This document shows positions 6,873 to 14,126 of a stretch of 19,656 nt of DNA, one piece after another. Within the stretch, counting starts at the first letter, position 1. Each line of letters begins with the position of its first letter. The position numbers and the translations under genes are program-made. This DNA is from an uncultured Clostridia bacterium (lineage in GTDB: Bacteria; Bacillota; Clostridia; TANB77; CAG-508). Location: contig CAQPRV010000073.1 of NCBI GenBank assembly GCA_948857205.1, positions 1 through 19,656 of the forward strand, in the 5' to 3' direction. The notes beneath the pieces were generated by a model that searched no databases, was not told the origin of the DNA, and saw only the letters and a program-made list of their open reading frames with translations.

Positions 6873-7607
6873 ATGAATAAGGTTGCTTTAGTTACTGGTG
6901 CTACTAGAGGTATTGGTAAAGAAATAGCTTTAACTCTTTCTAAGGAGGGGTTTGATATAGCTATTAATTTTAGAAAGAAAAATGAGGAGCTTGAAGATTT
7001 AAAAACTGCTATTGAGAGTAATAATGTTAAGTGTTTAACTGTTAAAGGTGATGTTTCTGTTTTTGAAGATTGTGAAAGGTTTGTTAAAGAGACTATTGAT
7101 TTTTATGGTAAAATTGATGTTTTAGTTAATAATGCTGGTATTACCAAGGATATGTTACTTGCTAGGATGAAGAAAGAAGATTTTGAGCAGGTTATTGATG
7201 TTAATTTGATTGGTACTTTTAATGTTACTAAAAATGTTATTTCTTATATGATGAAGGCTAGATCTGGTAGAATTATTAATATTTCTTCTGTTGTAGGTGT
7301 TTCAGGTAATGCTGGTCAAACTAACTATGCAGCTTCTAAAGCTGGTGTTATAGGTTTTACTAAAAGCTTAGCTAAAGAGTTGTCTTCTAGAAATATTCTT
7401 GTTAATAGTGTTGCACCTGGATTTATTGAGACTGCTATGACTGAAGTTTTGAGTGATGAAGTTAAGGCTGATATTGCTAAGATGGTTCCTTTAAAAAGAA
7501 TGGGTAAACCTGAAGATGTTGCTAAAGTAGTTAGGTTTTTAGCTTCTGAGGATAGTTCTTATATTACTGGGCAAGTTATTAATGTAGATGGTGGTATGTT
7601 AATGTAA
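6873..7607 (+). CDS. fabG: 3-oxoacyl-ACP reductase (NADPH)
   Basis: FabG reduces 3-oxoacyl-ACP to (R)-3-hydroxyacyl-ACP in each elongation cycle. The 244-residue short-chain dehydrogenase has the cofactor loop GATRGIGKEIA near the N-terminus and NNAGITKD. Its active-site set is S139 (NISSVVG), Y152 and K156 (YAASKAG), the same as E. coli FabG to within one residue. It ends in SSYITGQVINVDGGMLM. AGGAGG at 6862-6867 is 5 nt from the ATG. Its codon choice is unlike its neighbours: GTT, GCT, ACT, GGT, TCT and AAG replace the A-ending synonyms used in fabF and accB. It sits between fabD and fabF as in many Firmicute clusters. Confidence 0.97.
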   Translation: MNKVALVTGATRGIGKEIALTLSKEGFDIAINFRKKNEELEDLKTAIESNNVKCLTVKGDVSVFEDCERFVKETIDFYGKIDVLVNNAGITKDMLLARMKKEDFEQVIDVNLIGTFNVTKNVISYMMKARSGRIINISSVVGVSGNAGQTNYAASKAGVIGFTKSLAKELSSRNILVNSVAPGFIETAMTEVLSDEVKADIAKMVPLKRMGKPEDVAKVVRFLASEDSSYITGQVINVDGGMLM

Positions 7608-7612
7608 AAGCT

Positions 7613-7636
7613 TATTAGGTTTATTATAGCCTAATA
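7613..7636 (+). other. Small stem-loop between fabG and fabF
   Basis: A 7-bp stem (7613-7619 with 7630-7636, TATTAGG/CCTAATA) encloses a 10-nt loop just after the fabG stop. No T-run follows, so it is more likely a processing or stability structure than a terminator. Confidence 0.4.
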
Positions 7637-7690
7637 GTCTTGCTAGATTTAAATAAAATAAATATAAAAAGGAAGGAATAGAAAAATAAA

Positions 7691-8932
7691 ATGGTAGAAA
7701 AAAGAGTAGTAATCACTGGATTAGGAGCTATTAATCCAATTGGAAAAAGTACAAAAGAGACCTTTGAAGGAATTAAAGAAAAAAGATGTGGAATTGACAA
7801 AATATCTTTAGTTAATTCAGAAAATTATAAAACTTTATTTGATGCAGAAGTAAAGGATTATGATCCTTTAGAATATTTTGAAGCAAAACAAGTAAAAAGA
7901 TTAGATAGAAGTTCACAATTTGCAATAATTGCAGCTAAAGAAGCTTTTGAAGATAGTGGAATTACAAGTGAAAATACAGATTTTGAAAGAATTGGTGTAT
8001 TTGTAAGTTCTGGAATAGCAGGATTAAGTACAATACAAAATCAATGTGAAATCAATTTTGAAAAAGGAAATAATAGAGTATCTCCAATGTTTGTACCAAT
8101 GTCAATTGCAAATATGCCAGCAGGAAATATAGCTATAGAATTAGGAGCAAAAGGAGAATCAATATCAATTGTAAGTGCATGTGCATCATCTACACATGCT
8201 ATTGGAGAAGCTTATAGAAGTATTAAATTTGGTTATGAAGATGTAATAATAGCTGGAGGTGCTGAAGCATCAATATGTGGAGTAGGTTTGGCAGGATTCG
8301 AAAATATGAAAGCTTTAACACATGCAACAGATAAAAATAGAGCAAGTATTCCTTTTGACAAAGAAAGAAGTGGCTTTGTTATGGGAGAAGGTGCAGGTGT
8401 TCTAATTCTTGAAGAATTAGAACATGCAAAAGCAAGAGGAGCAAAAATATATGCAGAACTTATAGGTTATGGTGCAACCTCAGATAGTTATCACATAACA
8501 TCACCATCACCAGATGGAGAAGGTGCTGCAAGAGCAATGACAAGAGCAATTGAAGATGCAAAAATTCAACCAGAAGAAATAGATTATATAAATGCACATG
8601 GTACATCTACAAGTTTAAATGATTCTTGTGAAACCAAAGCAATAAAAAGAGCCTTAGGAGATGCTAGCAAAAAAGTAATGGTAAGTTCTACAAAGGGAAA
8701 TATAGGACATTTATTAGGTGCAGCTGGAGGAGTAGAAGCATTAATTTGTGCAAAAGCAATTGAGGAAAAAATTGTACCACCAACAATAAATTACAAAGAA
8801 CCAGATGAGGAATGTGATTTAGATATAGTACCAAATGAAGTTAGAAAAGCAGATTTAAAAATAGTAATGTCAAATTCTTTAGGTTTTGGTGGACACAATG
8901 CAAGTATCATTATGAAAAAATATGAAGGATAG
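7691..8932 (+). CDS. fabF: 3-oxoacyl-ACP synthase II
   Basis: FabF condenses malonyl-ACP with acyl-ACP to lengthen the chain by two carbons. The 413-residue product has the Cys-His-His triad of the KAS I/II class: C164 in VSACASSTHA, H303 in NAHGTSTSLND and H340 in KGNIGHLLGAAGG. The corresponding E. coli positions are 163, 303 and 340. It starts MVEKRVVITGLGAINPIG, as family members do, although the nearest SD (GGAAGG at 7671-7676) is rather far upstream. The stop codon overlaps the AGGAG of accB. With no fabH in the cluster, initiation of synthesis must be encoded elsewhere or handled differently. Confidence 0.97.
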   Translation: MVEKRVVITGLGAINPIGKSTKETFEGIKEKRCGIDKISLVNSENYKTLFDAEVKDYDPLEYFEAKQVKRLDRSSQFAIIAAKEAFEDSGITSENTDFERIGVFVSSGIAGLSTIQNQCEINFEKGNNRVSPMFVPMSIANMPAGNIAIELGAKGESISIVSACASSTHAIGEAYRSIKFGYEDVIIAGGAEASICGVGLAGFENMKALTHATDKNRASIPFDKERSGFVMGEGAGVLILEELEHAKARGAKIYAELIGYGATSDSYHITSPSPDGEGAARAMTRAIEDAKIQPEEIDYINAHGTSTSLNDSCETKAIKRALGDASKKVMVSSTKGNIGHLLGAAGGVEALICAKAIEEKIVPPTINYKEPDEECDLDIVPNEVRKADLKIVMSNSLGFGGHNASIIMKKYEG

Positions 8933-8944
8933 GAGAAATATATT

Positions 8945-9394
8945 ATGGAATACGAAAAAATAAAACAACTTATGGAAGATATGGGAAACTCAAAATTATC
9001 ATCAATAGATATAGATTTTCCAGACGGAACAAAAATAAGTATGAAAAAAGAAAACAAAGAAGTAGTAAAATTAATAGAAGCATCAAAAGAAAATATTTTA
9101 AACACAGAAATAGTTAAAGATAACTTAGAAGACTCTGTAATAGAAGAAAAAAATATAGAAGGAAATGTTGTAAAATCTCCTATGGTTGGAACCTTTTATC
9201 TAAAACCATCACCAACCTCTGAACCTTATGTATCAGTTGGACAAAAAGTTTCAAAAGGAGACGTCCTTTGTATTGTTGAAGCAATGAAATTAATGAATGA
9301 AATAGAATCAGAATTTGATGGAGAAATAGCAGAAATTCTAGTTAAAGATGGTGAAGCAGTAGAATATGGAAAGCCTTTATTTAGAATTAATTAA
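8945..9394 (+). CDS. accB: Biotin carboxyl carrier protein of acetyl-CoA carboxylase
   Basis: AccB carries the biotin that shuttles CO2 from biotin carboxylase to carboxyltransferase. The 149-residue product has an N-terminal dimerising region, a charged, poorly conserved linker (about 40-75) and a C-terminal biotinyl domain. That domain begins VKSPMVGTFYLKPSP, and K115 lies in EAMKLMNEIE as the biotinylation site. AGGAG (8931-8935) overlaps the fabF stop, indicating coupling. It is the natural substrate of the ligase encoded by the upstream birA. Confidence 0.97.
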   Translation: MEYEKIKQLMEDMGNSKLSSIDIDFPDGTKISMKKENKEVVKLIEASKENILNTEIVKDNLEDSVIEEKNIEGNVVKSPMVGTFYLKPSPTSEPYVSVGQKVSKGDVLCIVEAMKLMNEIESEFDGEIAEILVKDGEAVEYGKPLFRIN

Positions 9395-9410
9395 TAACTA
9401 GGAGGATAAC

Positions 9411-9833
9411 ATGTTAGTAAAAGAAGAAATTGAAAAAATAATACCACAAAGAGATCCATTTTTAATGATTGATGAAGTAGAAGAATACATACCAGGAGAA
9501 AGTGCTGTAGCCTATAAAAATGTAAAAGAAACAGAAGGGTATTTTAAAGGTCATTTCCCAGGAAATCCAATAATGCCAGGAGTATTAATAACAGAGAGTT
9601 TAGCACAAACAGGTGCAATTGCAATTTTAAGTATGGAAGAAAATAGGGGAAAAAATGCACTATTTGGTGGAATAGATAAAATGAAATTTAAAAAAATGGT
9701 TGTTCCAGGTGATAGATTAAAATTAGAAGTAAAAATAATAAAAAGAAAAGGACCAATTGGTGTAGGTGAAGCAATTGCAACAGTTGATGGAAAAATTGTA
9801 GCAAAAGGCGAATTAACCTTTGCAATAGTTTAA
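9411..9833 (+). CDS. fabZ: 3-hydroxyacyl-ACP dehydratase
   Basis: FabZ removes water from 3-hydroxyacyl-ACP to give the trans-2-enoyl-ACP. The 140-residue hot-dog-fold product contains IPQRDPFLMIDEV, the catalytic H48 in GHFPGNPIMPGV and E62 in ITESLAQ, and GIDKMKFKKMVVPGDRL. AGGAGG lies 7 nt before the ATG, and the gene follows accB by 16 nt. This accB–fabZ–accC order is typical of Streptococcus and Clostridium clusters. No isomerase-type FabA or FabM features are seen. Confidence 0.97.
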   Translation: MLVKEEIEKIIPQRDPFLMIDEVEEYIPGESAVAYKNVKETEGYFKGHFPGNPIMPGVLITESLAQTGAIAILSMEENRGKNALFGGIDKMKFKKMVVPGDRLKLEVKIIKRKGPIGVGEAIATVDGKIVAKGELTFAIV

Positions 9834-9865
9834 ATTAGAGCCTAAGGTAGAAAGGAGACACCTTG

Positions 9866-9894
9866 ATGATTTTGGGGACGGAGGAAAAAATCAT
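9866..9894 (+). repeat. Stem-loop with GGGGACGGAGG loop, REP-like
   Basis: ATGATTTT (9866-9873) pairs with AAAATCAT (9887-9894) around the GC-rich GGGGACGGAGG. TGGGGACGGAG occurs again at 11265-11275 in the last codons of accC. From memory, GGGGACGG-type motifs are common in repetitive extragenic palindromes of bacteria, but this assignment was not checked. Confidence 0.4.
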
Positions 9895-9946
9895 GATTGT
9901 TTGTTCTTTGTTAAAAAACGTCAAGGTATTAGGGTGTAATATATGA
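9866..9946 (+). CDS. 26-codon leader ORF overlapping the accC start (ATGA)
   Basis: A short ORF between fabZ and accC begins MILGTEEKIM and ends VLGCNI. AAAGGAG at 9851-9857 is 8 nt before its ATG, better than any signal directly before accC. Its TGA (9944-9946) overlaps the accC ATG (9943-9945), the classic layout for translational coupling. The RNA could fold in competing ways: ACCTTGA at 9860-9866 can pair with TCAAGGT at 9921-9927, or its ACCTT with AAGGT at 9844-9848. The peptide has no known relatives that I recognise. It may be a chance ORF within an inserted GGGGACGGAG-type repeat, so I treat it as a candidate. Confidence 0.5.
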   Translation: MILGTEEKIMIVCSLLKNVKVLGCNI

Positions 9947-11289
9947 ATAAGATTTTAATTGCAAATAGAGGAGAAATAGCGGTAAGAATTATTAGAGCTT
10001 GTAAAGAAATGAATCTTAAAACAGTAGCAGTATATTCAGAAATAGACAAAGATGCTATGCATACGAGATTAGCAGATGAAGCAGTATGTATAGGCCCAGC
10101 AGATTCTAGTAAAAGTTATTTGAATTTTAAAAATATAATTGAAGCAGCAAATATTACAGGTGCTGATAGTATACATCCAGGGTTTGGATTTTTATCAGAA
10201 AATAGTAAGTTTGCTAAAATTTGTGAAGAGTCAAATATAAAATTTATAGGTCCTTCATATAAAGTAATTGAATTAATGGGAAATAAATCAAATGCAAAAG
10301 AACTAATGAAAAAAGCTGGAGTACCAGTAATACCAGGCTCAGAAGGTAAGGTAGAAGATATAGAAGACGCAAAAAAAATATGTAAAGAAATAGGATATCC
10401 AGTAATGTTAAAGGCATCTGCAGGTGGTGGCGGAAAAGGAATTAGAATTGTTAATAGTGAAGATGAATTAGAAAAAAATTATAACCTTGTTAAACAAGAA
10501 GCAAAAATATCCTTTAAAGATGATGAAATCTACATAGAGAAATTCATTAAAAACCCAAGACATGTTGAAATTCAAATTTTAGCAGATGAGCATGGTAATG
10601 TTGTTCATTTAGGAGAAAGAGATTGTTCAATACAAAGAAGAAACCAAAAGATATTAGAAGAAACACCTTCTACAGCAATAGATGAAAAGCTAAGAAACAA
10701 AATGGGAGAAGCAGCTATAAATGCTGCGAAAGCATCAAAATATAGTAGTTGTGGTACAATTGAATTTTTAGTTGATAGTGACAAAAACTTTTATTTTATG
10801 GAAATGAACACTAGAATTCAAGTTGAGCATCCAATAACAGAAATGAGGACAGGAATTGATATTGTAAAAGCTCAAATAAAAATTGCAGCTGGGGAAGAAC
10901 TAAAAATAAAACAAAAAGACATTGAATTTAGAGGACATAGTATAGAATGTAGAATAAACGCAGAAAATCCAAATAAAAAATTCATGCCATGTCCAGGAAC
11001 TATTACAGGAATAATATTACCTGGTGGAAATGGAATAAGAGTAGATACTGCAATTTATGATGGTTACACAATACCTCCAACTTATGATTCAATGATAATG
11101 AAAATTATCACCTTTGGTGATACAAGAAATGAAGCTATAAGTAAGATGAAACGTGCTTTAGAAGAAACAGTAATAGAAGGAGTTAATACAAATCTAGACT
11201 TTTTACTTAAAATTATAAAAAATCCAAAATTTATAAGAGGAAACTTTGATACATCTTTTATTACTGGGGACGGAGAATTTTGGCAATAA
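9943..11289 (+). CDS. accC: Biotin carboxylase subunit of acetyl-CoA carboxylase
   Basis: AccC carboxylates the biotin on AccB using ATP and bicarbonate. The 448-residue product has the complete ATP-grasp architecture: IANRGEIAVRIIRAC at the N-terminus, HPGFGFLSEN, K157 and the glycine-rich loop GGGGKG (161-166). The catalytic strand is EMNTRIQVEH (E287, N289, R291, E295), close to the E. coli numbering. The ATG overlaps the stop of a 26-codon leader ORF, and only a weak AGGGTG lies just upstream, so initiation may depend on coupling. The C-terminus, TGDGEFWQ, is encoded by a GC-rich patch that repeats a motif in the leader. It looks like a late addition rather than family-conserved sequence. 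Confidence 0.97.
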   Translation: MNKILIANRGEIAVRIIRACKEMNLKTVAVYSEIDKDAMHTRLADEAVCIGPADSSKSYLNFKNIIEAANITGADSIHPGFGFLSENSKFAKICEESNIKFIGPSYKVIELMGNKSNAKELMKKAGVPVIPGSEGKVEDIEDAKKICKEIGYPVMLKASAGGGGKGIRIVNSEDELEKNYNLVKQEAKISFKDDEIYIEKFIKNPRHVEIQILADEHGNVVHLGERDCSIQRRNQKILEETPSTAIDEKLRNKMGEAAINAAKASKYSSCGTIEFLVDSDKNFYFMEMNTRIQVEHPITEMRTGIDIVKAQIKIAAGEELKIKQKDIEFRGHSIECRINAENPNKKFMPCPGTITGIILPGGNGIRVDTAIYDGYTIPPTYDSMIMKIITFGDTRNEAISKMKRALEETVIEGVNTNLDFLLKIIKNPKFIRGNFDTSFITGDGEFWQ

Positions 11290-11394
11290 AAACAATAATA
11301 AGATATAGATAATTATAACACTTAAACAAAGAGTAGTACTATTTTGGAGAAAGAGTTTTTAATAATAAGGCAAATAGAGGAAAGGAAATATAAA

Positions 11395-12231
11395 ATGATA
11401 GTTGATAAAATCAAAAAGAGAGAGACAACTGCTAAAAAAATTGAAAATAAGGTTGATATTCAAGTAGGAAAATGGATTAAATGTGACAAATGTAAAGAGA
11501 TTTTGTATAAGGAGACTGTTAGAGAAAATTATAGTATTTGCCCTAATTGTGGTTCATACTTTAGAATGCATATAAATAAAAGAATAGAAGCTATTATTGA
11601 TAAAGGTACTTATAAAAGATTTGGTTTCGATATTGATACTACAAATCCTTTAAATTTAGAAGATTACCCAGATAAGATTAAAAATTTAAGAAAAAAAACA
11701 GGAATTCAAGAAGCTATTGGTTGTGGTACTGGAAAAATTAATGGAGAAGATGTTGTAATATGTGTAATGGACAGTGGATTTTTAATGGGAAGTATGGGAG
11801 TTGTAGTTGGAGAAAAGATTACATATTCAATTGAAAAAGCTATAGAATTAAAATTACCAATAGTAATTTTCTGTGTATCAGGTGGAGCAAGAATGCAAGA
11901 AGGAATTATTTCTTTAATGCAAATGGCAAAAACTACATCAGCTATTTCTAAGTTAAATGAGGCTGGATTATTATATATTTCTGTTTTAACAGATCCCACC
12001 TATGGAGGGGTAACTGCATCTTTTGCAAGTATCGCAGATATTGTTTTAGCTGAACCAAAGGCAAGTATTGGTTTTGCTGGAAAAAGAGTTATAGAGCAAA
12101 CCCTTGGAGAAGAATTACCAGATAATTTTCAAACTGCTGAATTTATGTTAGAACATGGATTTGTTGATAAAATTGTTGAGCGTAAAGATTTAAAAGATAC
12201 TATTTACAAGTTAATTCTTTTTCATAAATAA
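11395..12231 (+). CDS. accD: Acetyl-CoA carboxylase carboxyltransferase subunit beta
   Basis: AccD with AccA transfers the carboxyl group from biotin to acetyl-CoA to give malonyl-CoA. The 278-residue product has the N-terminal four-cysteine zinc ribbon (C30, C33, C49, C52) that identifies the bacterial beta subunit. A crotonase-fold domain follows, with FCVSGGARMQEG, TDPTYGGVTASFA and IGFAGKRVIEQT. The frame is open back to a TTG at 11344. The ATG at 11395 follows a GAGGAAAGG sequence and matches the family N-terminus, whereas the 17 upstream residues do not. Third-position T is more common here than in accC. Confidence 0.96.
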   Translation: MIVDKIKKRETTAKKIENKVDIQVGKWIKCDKCKEILYKETVRENYSICPNCGSYFRMHINKRIEAIIDKGTYKRFGFDIDTTNPLNLEDYPDKIKNLRKKTGIQEAIGCGTGKINGEDVVICVMDSGFLMGSMGVVVGEKITYSIEKAIELKLPIVIFCVSGGARMQEGIISLMQMAKTTSAISKLNEAGLLYISVLTDPTYGGVTASFASIADIVLAEPKASIGFAGKRVIEQTLGEELPDNFQTAEFMLEHGFVDKIVERKDLKDTIYKLILFHK

Positions 12232-12301
12232 ATTTAGCTTTGATTTGAAAATTATAGCAATTATAAATTAGTAATAGACATATTTTAAGGAGGATAAAAT
12301 A

Positions 12302-13114
12302 TTGAAAGAAATAACAGCTTGGGAAAAAGTTGAAATAGCGAGAAATCCTAAAAGGAAAACATCTTTAGATTATATAGAAAATATTTTTGATGAATTTATT
12401 GAACTACATGGAGATAGAAATTTTAGAGATGACAAAGCTATTGTAGGTGGTTTAGCAAGAATAGGAAAGAAAAACTATACTGTTATTGCAGAACAAAAAG
12501 GAAGAACAACAAAAGAAAATATAGAAAGAAATTTTGGAATGCCAAATCCAGAAAGTTATAGAAAAGCGATAAGATTAATGGAGCAAGCAGAAAAATTTAA
12601 TAGACCAGTTATAACCTTTATAGATACTAAAGGAGCATATCCAGGAATAGAAGCAGAAGAAAGAGGGCAAGGAGAAGCGATTGCTAGTTCAATGCTTAAA
12701 ATGGCAAACTTAAAAGTACCAATTATATCAATAGTAATAGGTGAAGGCTCAAGTGGAGGAGCTTTAGCACTTGGGGTTGGAAATAAGGTTCTTATGTTAG
12801 AAAATGCGATTTATTCAATACTCTCTCCTGAAGGTTATGCAAGTATATTATGGAAAGATTCATCAAAAGTTAAAGAGGCAGCAGAAAAAATGAAATTAAC
12901 TGCAAAAGATTTATATGAGTTAAAAGTAATTGATAAAATAATTAAAGAACCAAAGGGAGAATTAGAAGAATCGTTTATAGAGACATCTAAAAGTTTAAAA
13001 AAGGAAATAGAAAATTCAATAAAGCAATTTCAAAAGATGTCAAAAGAAGAAATCGTTGAACACAGATATAATAAATTTAGAAATATGGGTGAATATAAAA
13101 TAATTAGTAATTAA
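12302..13114 (+). CDS. accA: Acetyl-CoA carboxylase carboxyltransferase subunit alpha
   Basis: AccA is the partner of AccD in the carboxyltransferase heterotetramer. The 270-residue product opens with ITAWEKVEIARNPKR and YIENIFDEFIELHGDR. It contains the oxyanion-forming GEGSSGGALALGVG and the STYSILSPEG-like AIYSILSPEGYASILW. The start is a TTG at 12302 with a strong AAGGAGG at 12287-12293 (8-nt spacing). No in-frame ATG fits the family start. It is shorter at the N-terminus than the E. coli protein (319), like other clostridial versions. A 70-bp AT-rich gap separates it from accD. Confidence 0.96.
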   Translation: MKEITAWEKVEIARNPKRKTSLDYIENIFDEFIELHGDRNFRDDKAIVGGLARIGKKNYTVIAEQKGRTTKENIERNFGMPNPESYRKAIRLMEQAEKFNRPVITFIDTKGAYPGIEAEERGQGEAIASSMLKMANLKVPIISIVIGEGSSGGALALGVGNKVLMLENAIYSILSPEGYASILWKDSSKVKEAAEKMKLTAKDLYELKVIDKIIKEPKGELEESFIETSKSLKKEIENSIKQFQKMSKEEIVEHRYNKFRNMGEYKIISN

Positions 13115-13154
13115 ATTGTTTAATAAGTAATTTTTTAAAATAGGAGGATAAAAA

Positions 13155-13928
13155 ATGTTATTGGAAGGAAAAAAAATATTAATTTTAGGTATTAGAAATA
13201 AATGGAGTATAGCTTATGGAATAGCACAAGCAGCATATGAAAATGGTGCACAGTTGATATTTACATATATGGGAGAAGAAAATAAAGATAAAATAGAAGT
13301 TTTAATTTCTAAATTTGAAGGAAGTAAAGCCTATGTGTTAGATGGAGCATCAGAGGATGAAAAGGTAAGGGAAACTTTTTCTAAAATAAAAGAGGAGAAT
13401 GGAAAAATTGATGGTTTAGTTCATGCTATTGCACATGCTAATACTGAAGATTTACATAATGATTTCATATTTACAAGTAAAGAAGGTTTTTCACATGCTT
13501 GTGATGTTAGTTGTTATTCTTTTGTACTTGTTTCAAGAATGGCAAAAAAATTAGATATGTTAAATGATAATGCAAGTATTGTTACTTTAACTTATCATGG
13601 TTCTACAAAAGTTATTGAAGGTTATAATGTAATGGGAGTTGCAAAAGCAGCTTTAGAGTCTAGTGTTAGATATTTAGCAGAGAATTTTGGAAAGGATGGA
13701 ATTTGTGTTAATGGTATTTCTGCTGGTCCTATTAAAACTCTTTCTGCAAAGGGTATTAAGGATTTTAATTCTATTTTAGATATTATTGAGGATAAAGCAC
13801 CTTTGCATAAAAATGTTACTACAGAACAAATTGGTAATGTCGCTTCATTTTTACTAAGTCCATGTTCAAATTGTATAACAGGTCAAATTATTTATGCTGA
13901 TAATGGTTTCAATATTATGGGAGTATAA
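13155..13928 (+). CDS. fabI: Enoyl-ACP reductase FabI
   Basis: FabI carries out the last reduction of the elongation cycle, trans-2-enoyl-ACP to acyl-ACP. The 257-residue product has the FabI-specific nucleotide motif GIRNKWSIAYGIA and the Y-x6-K active site, Y157 and K164 (GYNVMGVAK). The second tyrosine is Y147 in LTYHG, and SAGPIKTLSAKGI is conserved. This rules out ordinary FabG-type reductases and the flavoprotein FabK. The triclosan-pocket segment reads HAIAHA, with A93 and H94 where E. coli has G93 and F94. AGGAGG lies 8 nt before the ATG. It closes the fatty acid cluster and no clear terminator follows before the palindrome at 13971. Confidence 0.96.
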   Translation: MLLEGKKILILGIRNKWSIAYGIAQAAYENGAQLIFTYMGEENKDKIEVLISKFEGSKAYVLDGASEDEKVRETFSKIKEENGKIDGLVHAIAHANTEDLHNDFIFTSKEGFSHACDVSCYSFVLVSRMAKKLDMLNDNASIVTLTYHGSTKVIEGYNVMGVAKAALESSVRYLAENFGKDGICVNGISAGPIKTLSAKGIKDFNSILDIIEDKAPLHKNVTTEQIGNVASFLLSPCSNCITGQIIYADNGFNIMGV

Positions 13929-13970
13929 TGTTTTATAAAAGATGACTTATGAATTTTTTAAAATTTTGAC

Positions 13971-14038
13971 TTTGGGTAAGTGAAGGTTATAATTTATTAA
14001 ATAGCTATTTAATAAATTATAACCTTCACTTACCCAAA
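13971..14038. repeat. Perfect 68-bp palindrome downstream of fabI (repeat copy 1)
   Basis: Bases 13971-14004 are the exact reverse complement of 14005-14038, centred on AAATAGCTATTT with no loop. The left part resembles a promoter: TTGACT (13966-13971), 16 bp, TATAAT (13988-13993). Positions 13968-14009 match 19454-19495 at 38 of 42 bases, so this is a member of a dispersed repeat. It may act as a bidirectional transcription block for fabI, a protein-binding site, or a small mobile palindrome. Confidence 0.9.
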
Positions 14039-14064
14039 ATCGAAACTTAAATGAATTTTTAATA

Positions 14065-14094
14065 TTGACTTTTATTTAAATAGTATGGTAAAAT
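14065..14094 (+). promoter_or_regulatory. Candidate promoter of the HipA-like kinase gene
   Basis: TTGACT (14065-14070), an 18-bp spacer and TAAAAT (14089-14094) lie just after the palindrome. Transcription would start near 14101. That is downstream of the in-frame ATG at 14085 and favours the ATG at 14127. Confidence 0.6.
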
Positions 14095-14126
14095 ACATTT
14101 TATGTAAATGTAATCAGGAGAAACAT

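Noticed and set aside
11344..11394. TTG-initiated 17-residue extension of AccD
   Set aside because: No SD at the TTG, no similarity to AccD N-termini, and a better SD plus ATG lie at 11395.
13971..14038. Palindrome as an ordinary rho-independent terminator of fabI
   Set aside because: The stem is AT-rich at its centre, loopless, far longer than usual and lacks a T-run after it; its repeat nature is better supported.
14085..14126. Upstream ATG for the HipA-like kinase
   Set aside because: It overlaps the predicted -10 and lies before the expected transcript start; the ATG at 14127 has a properly spaced AGGAG.
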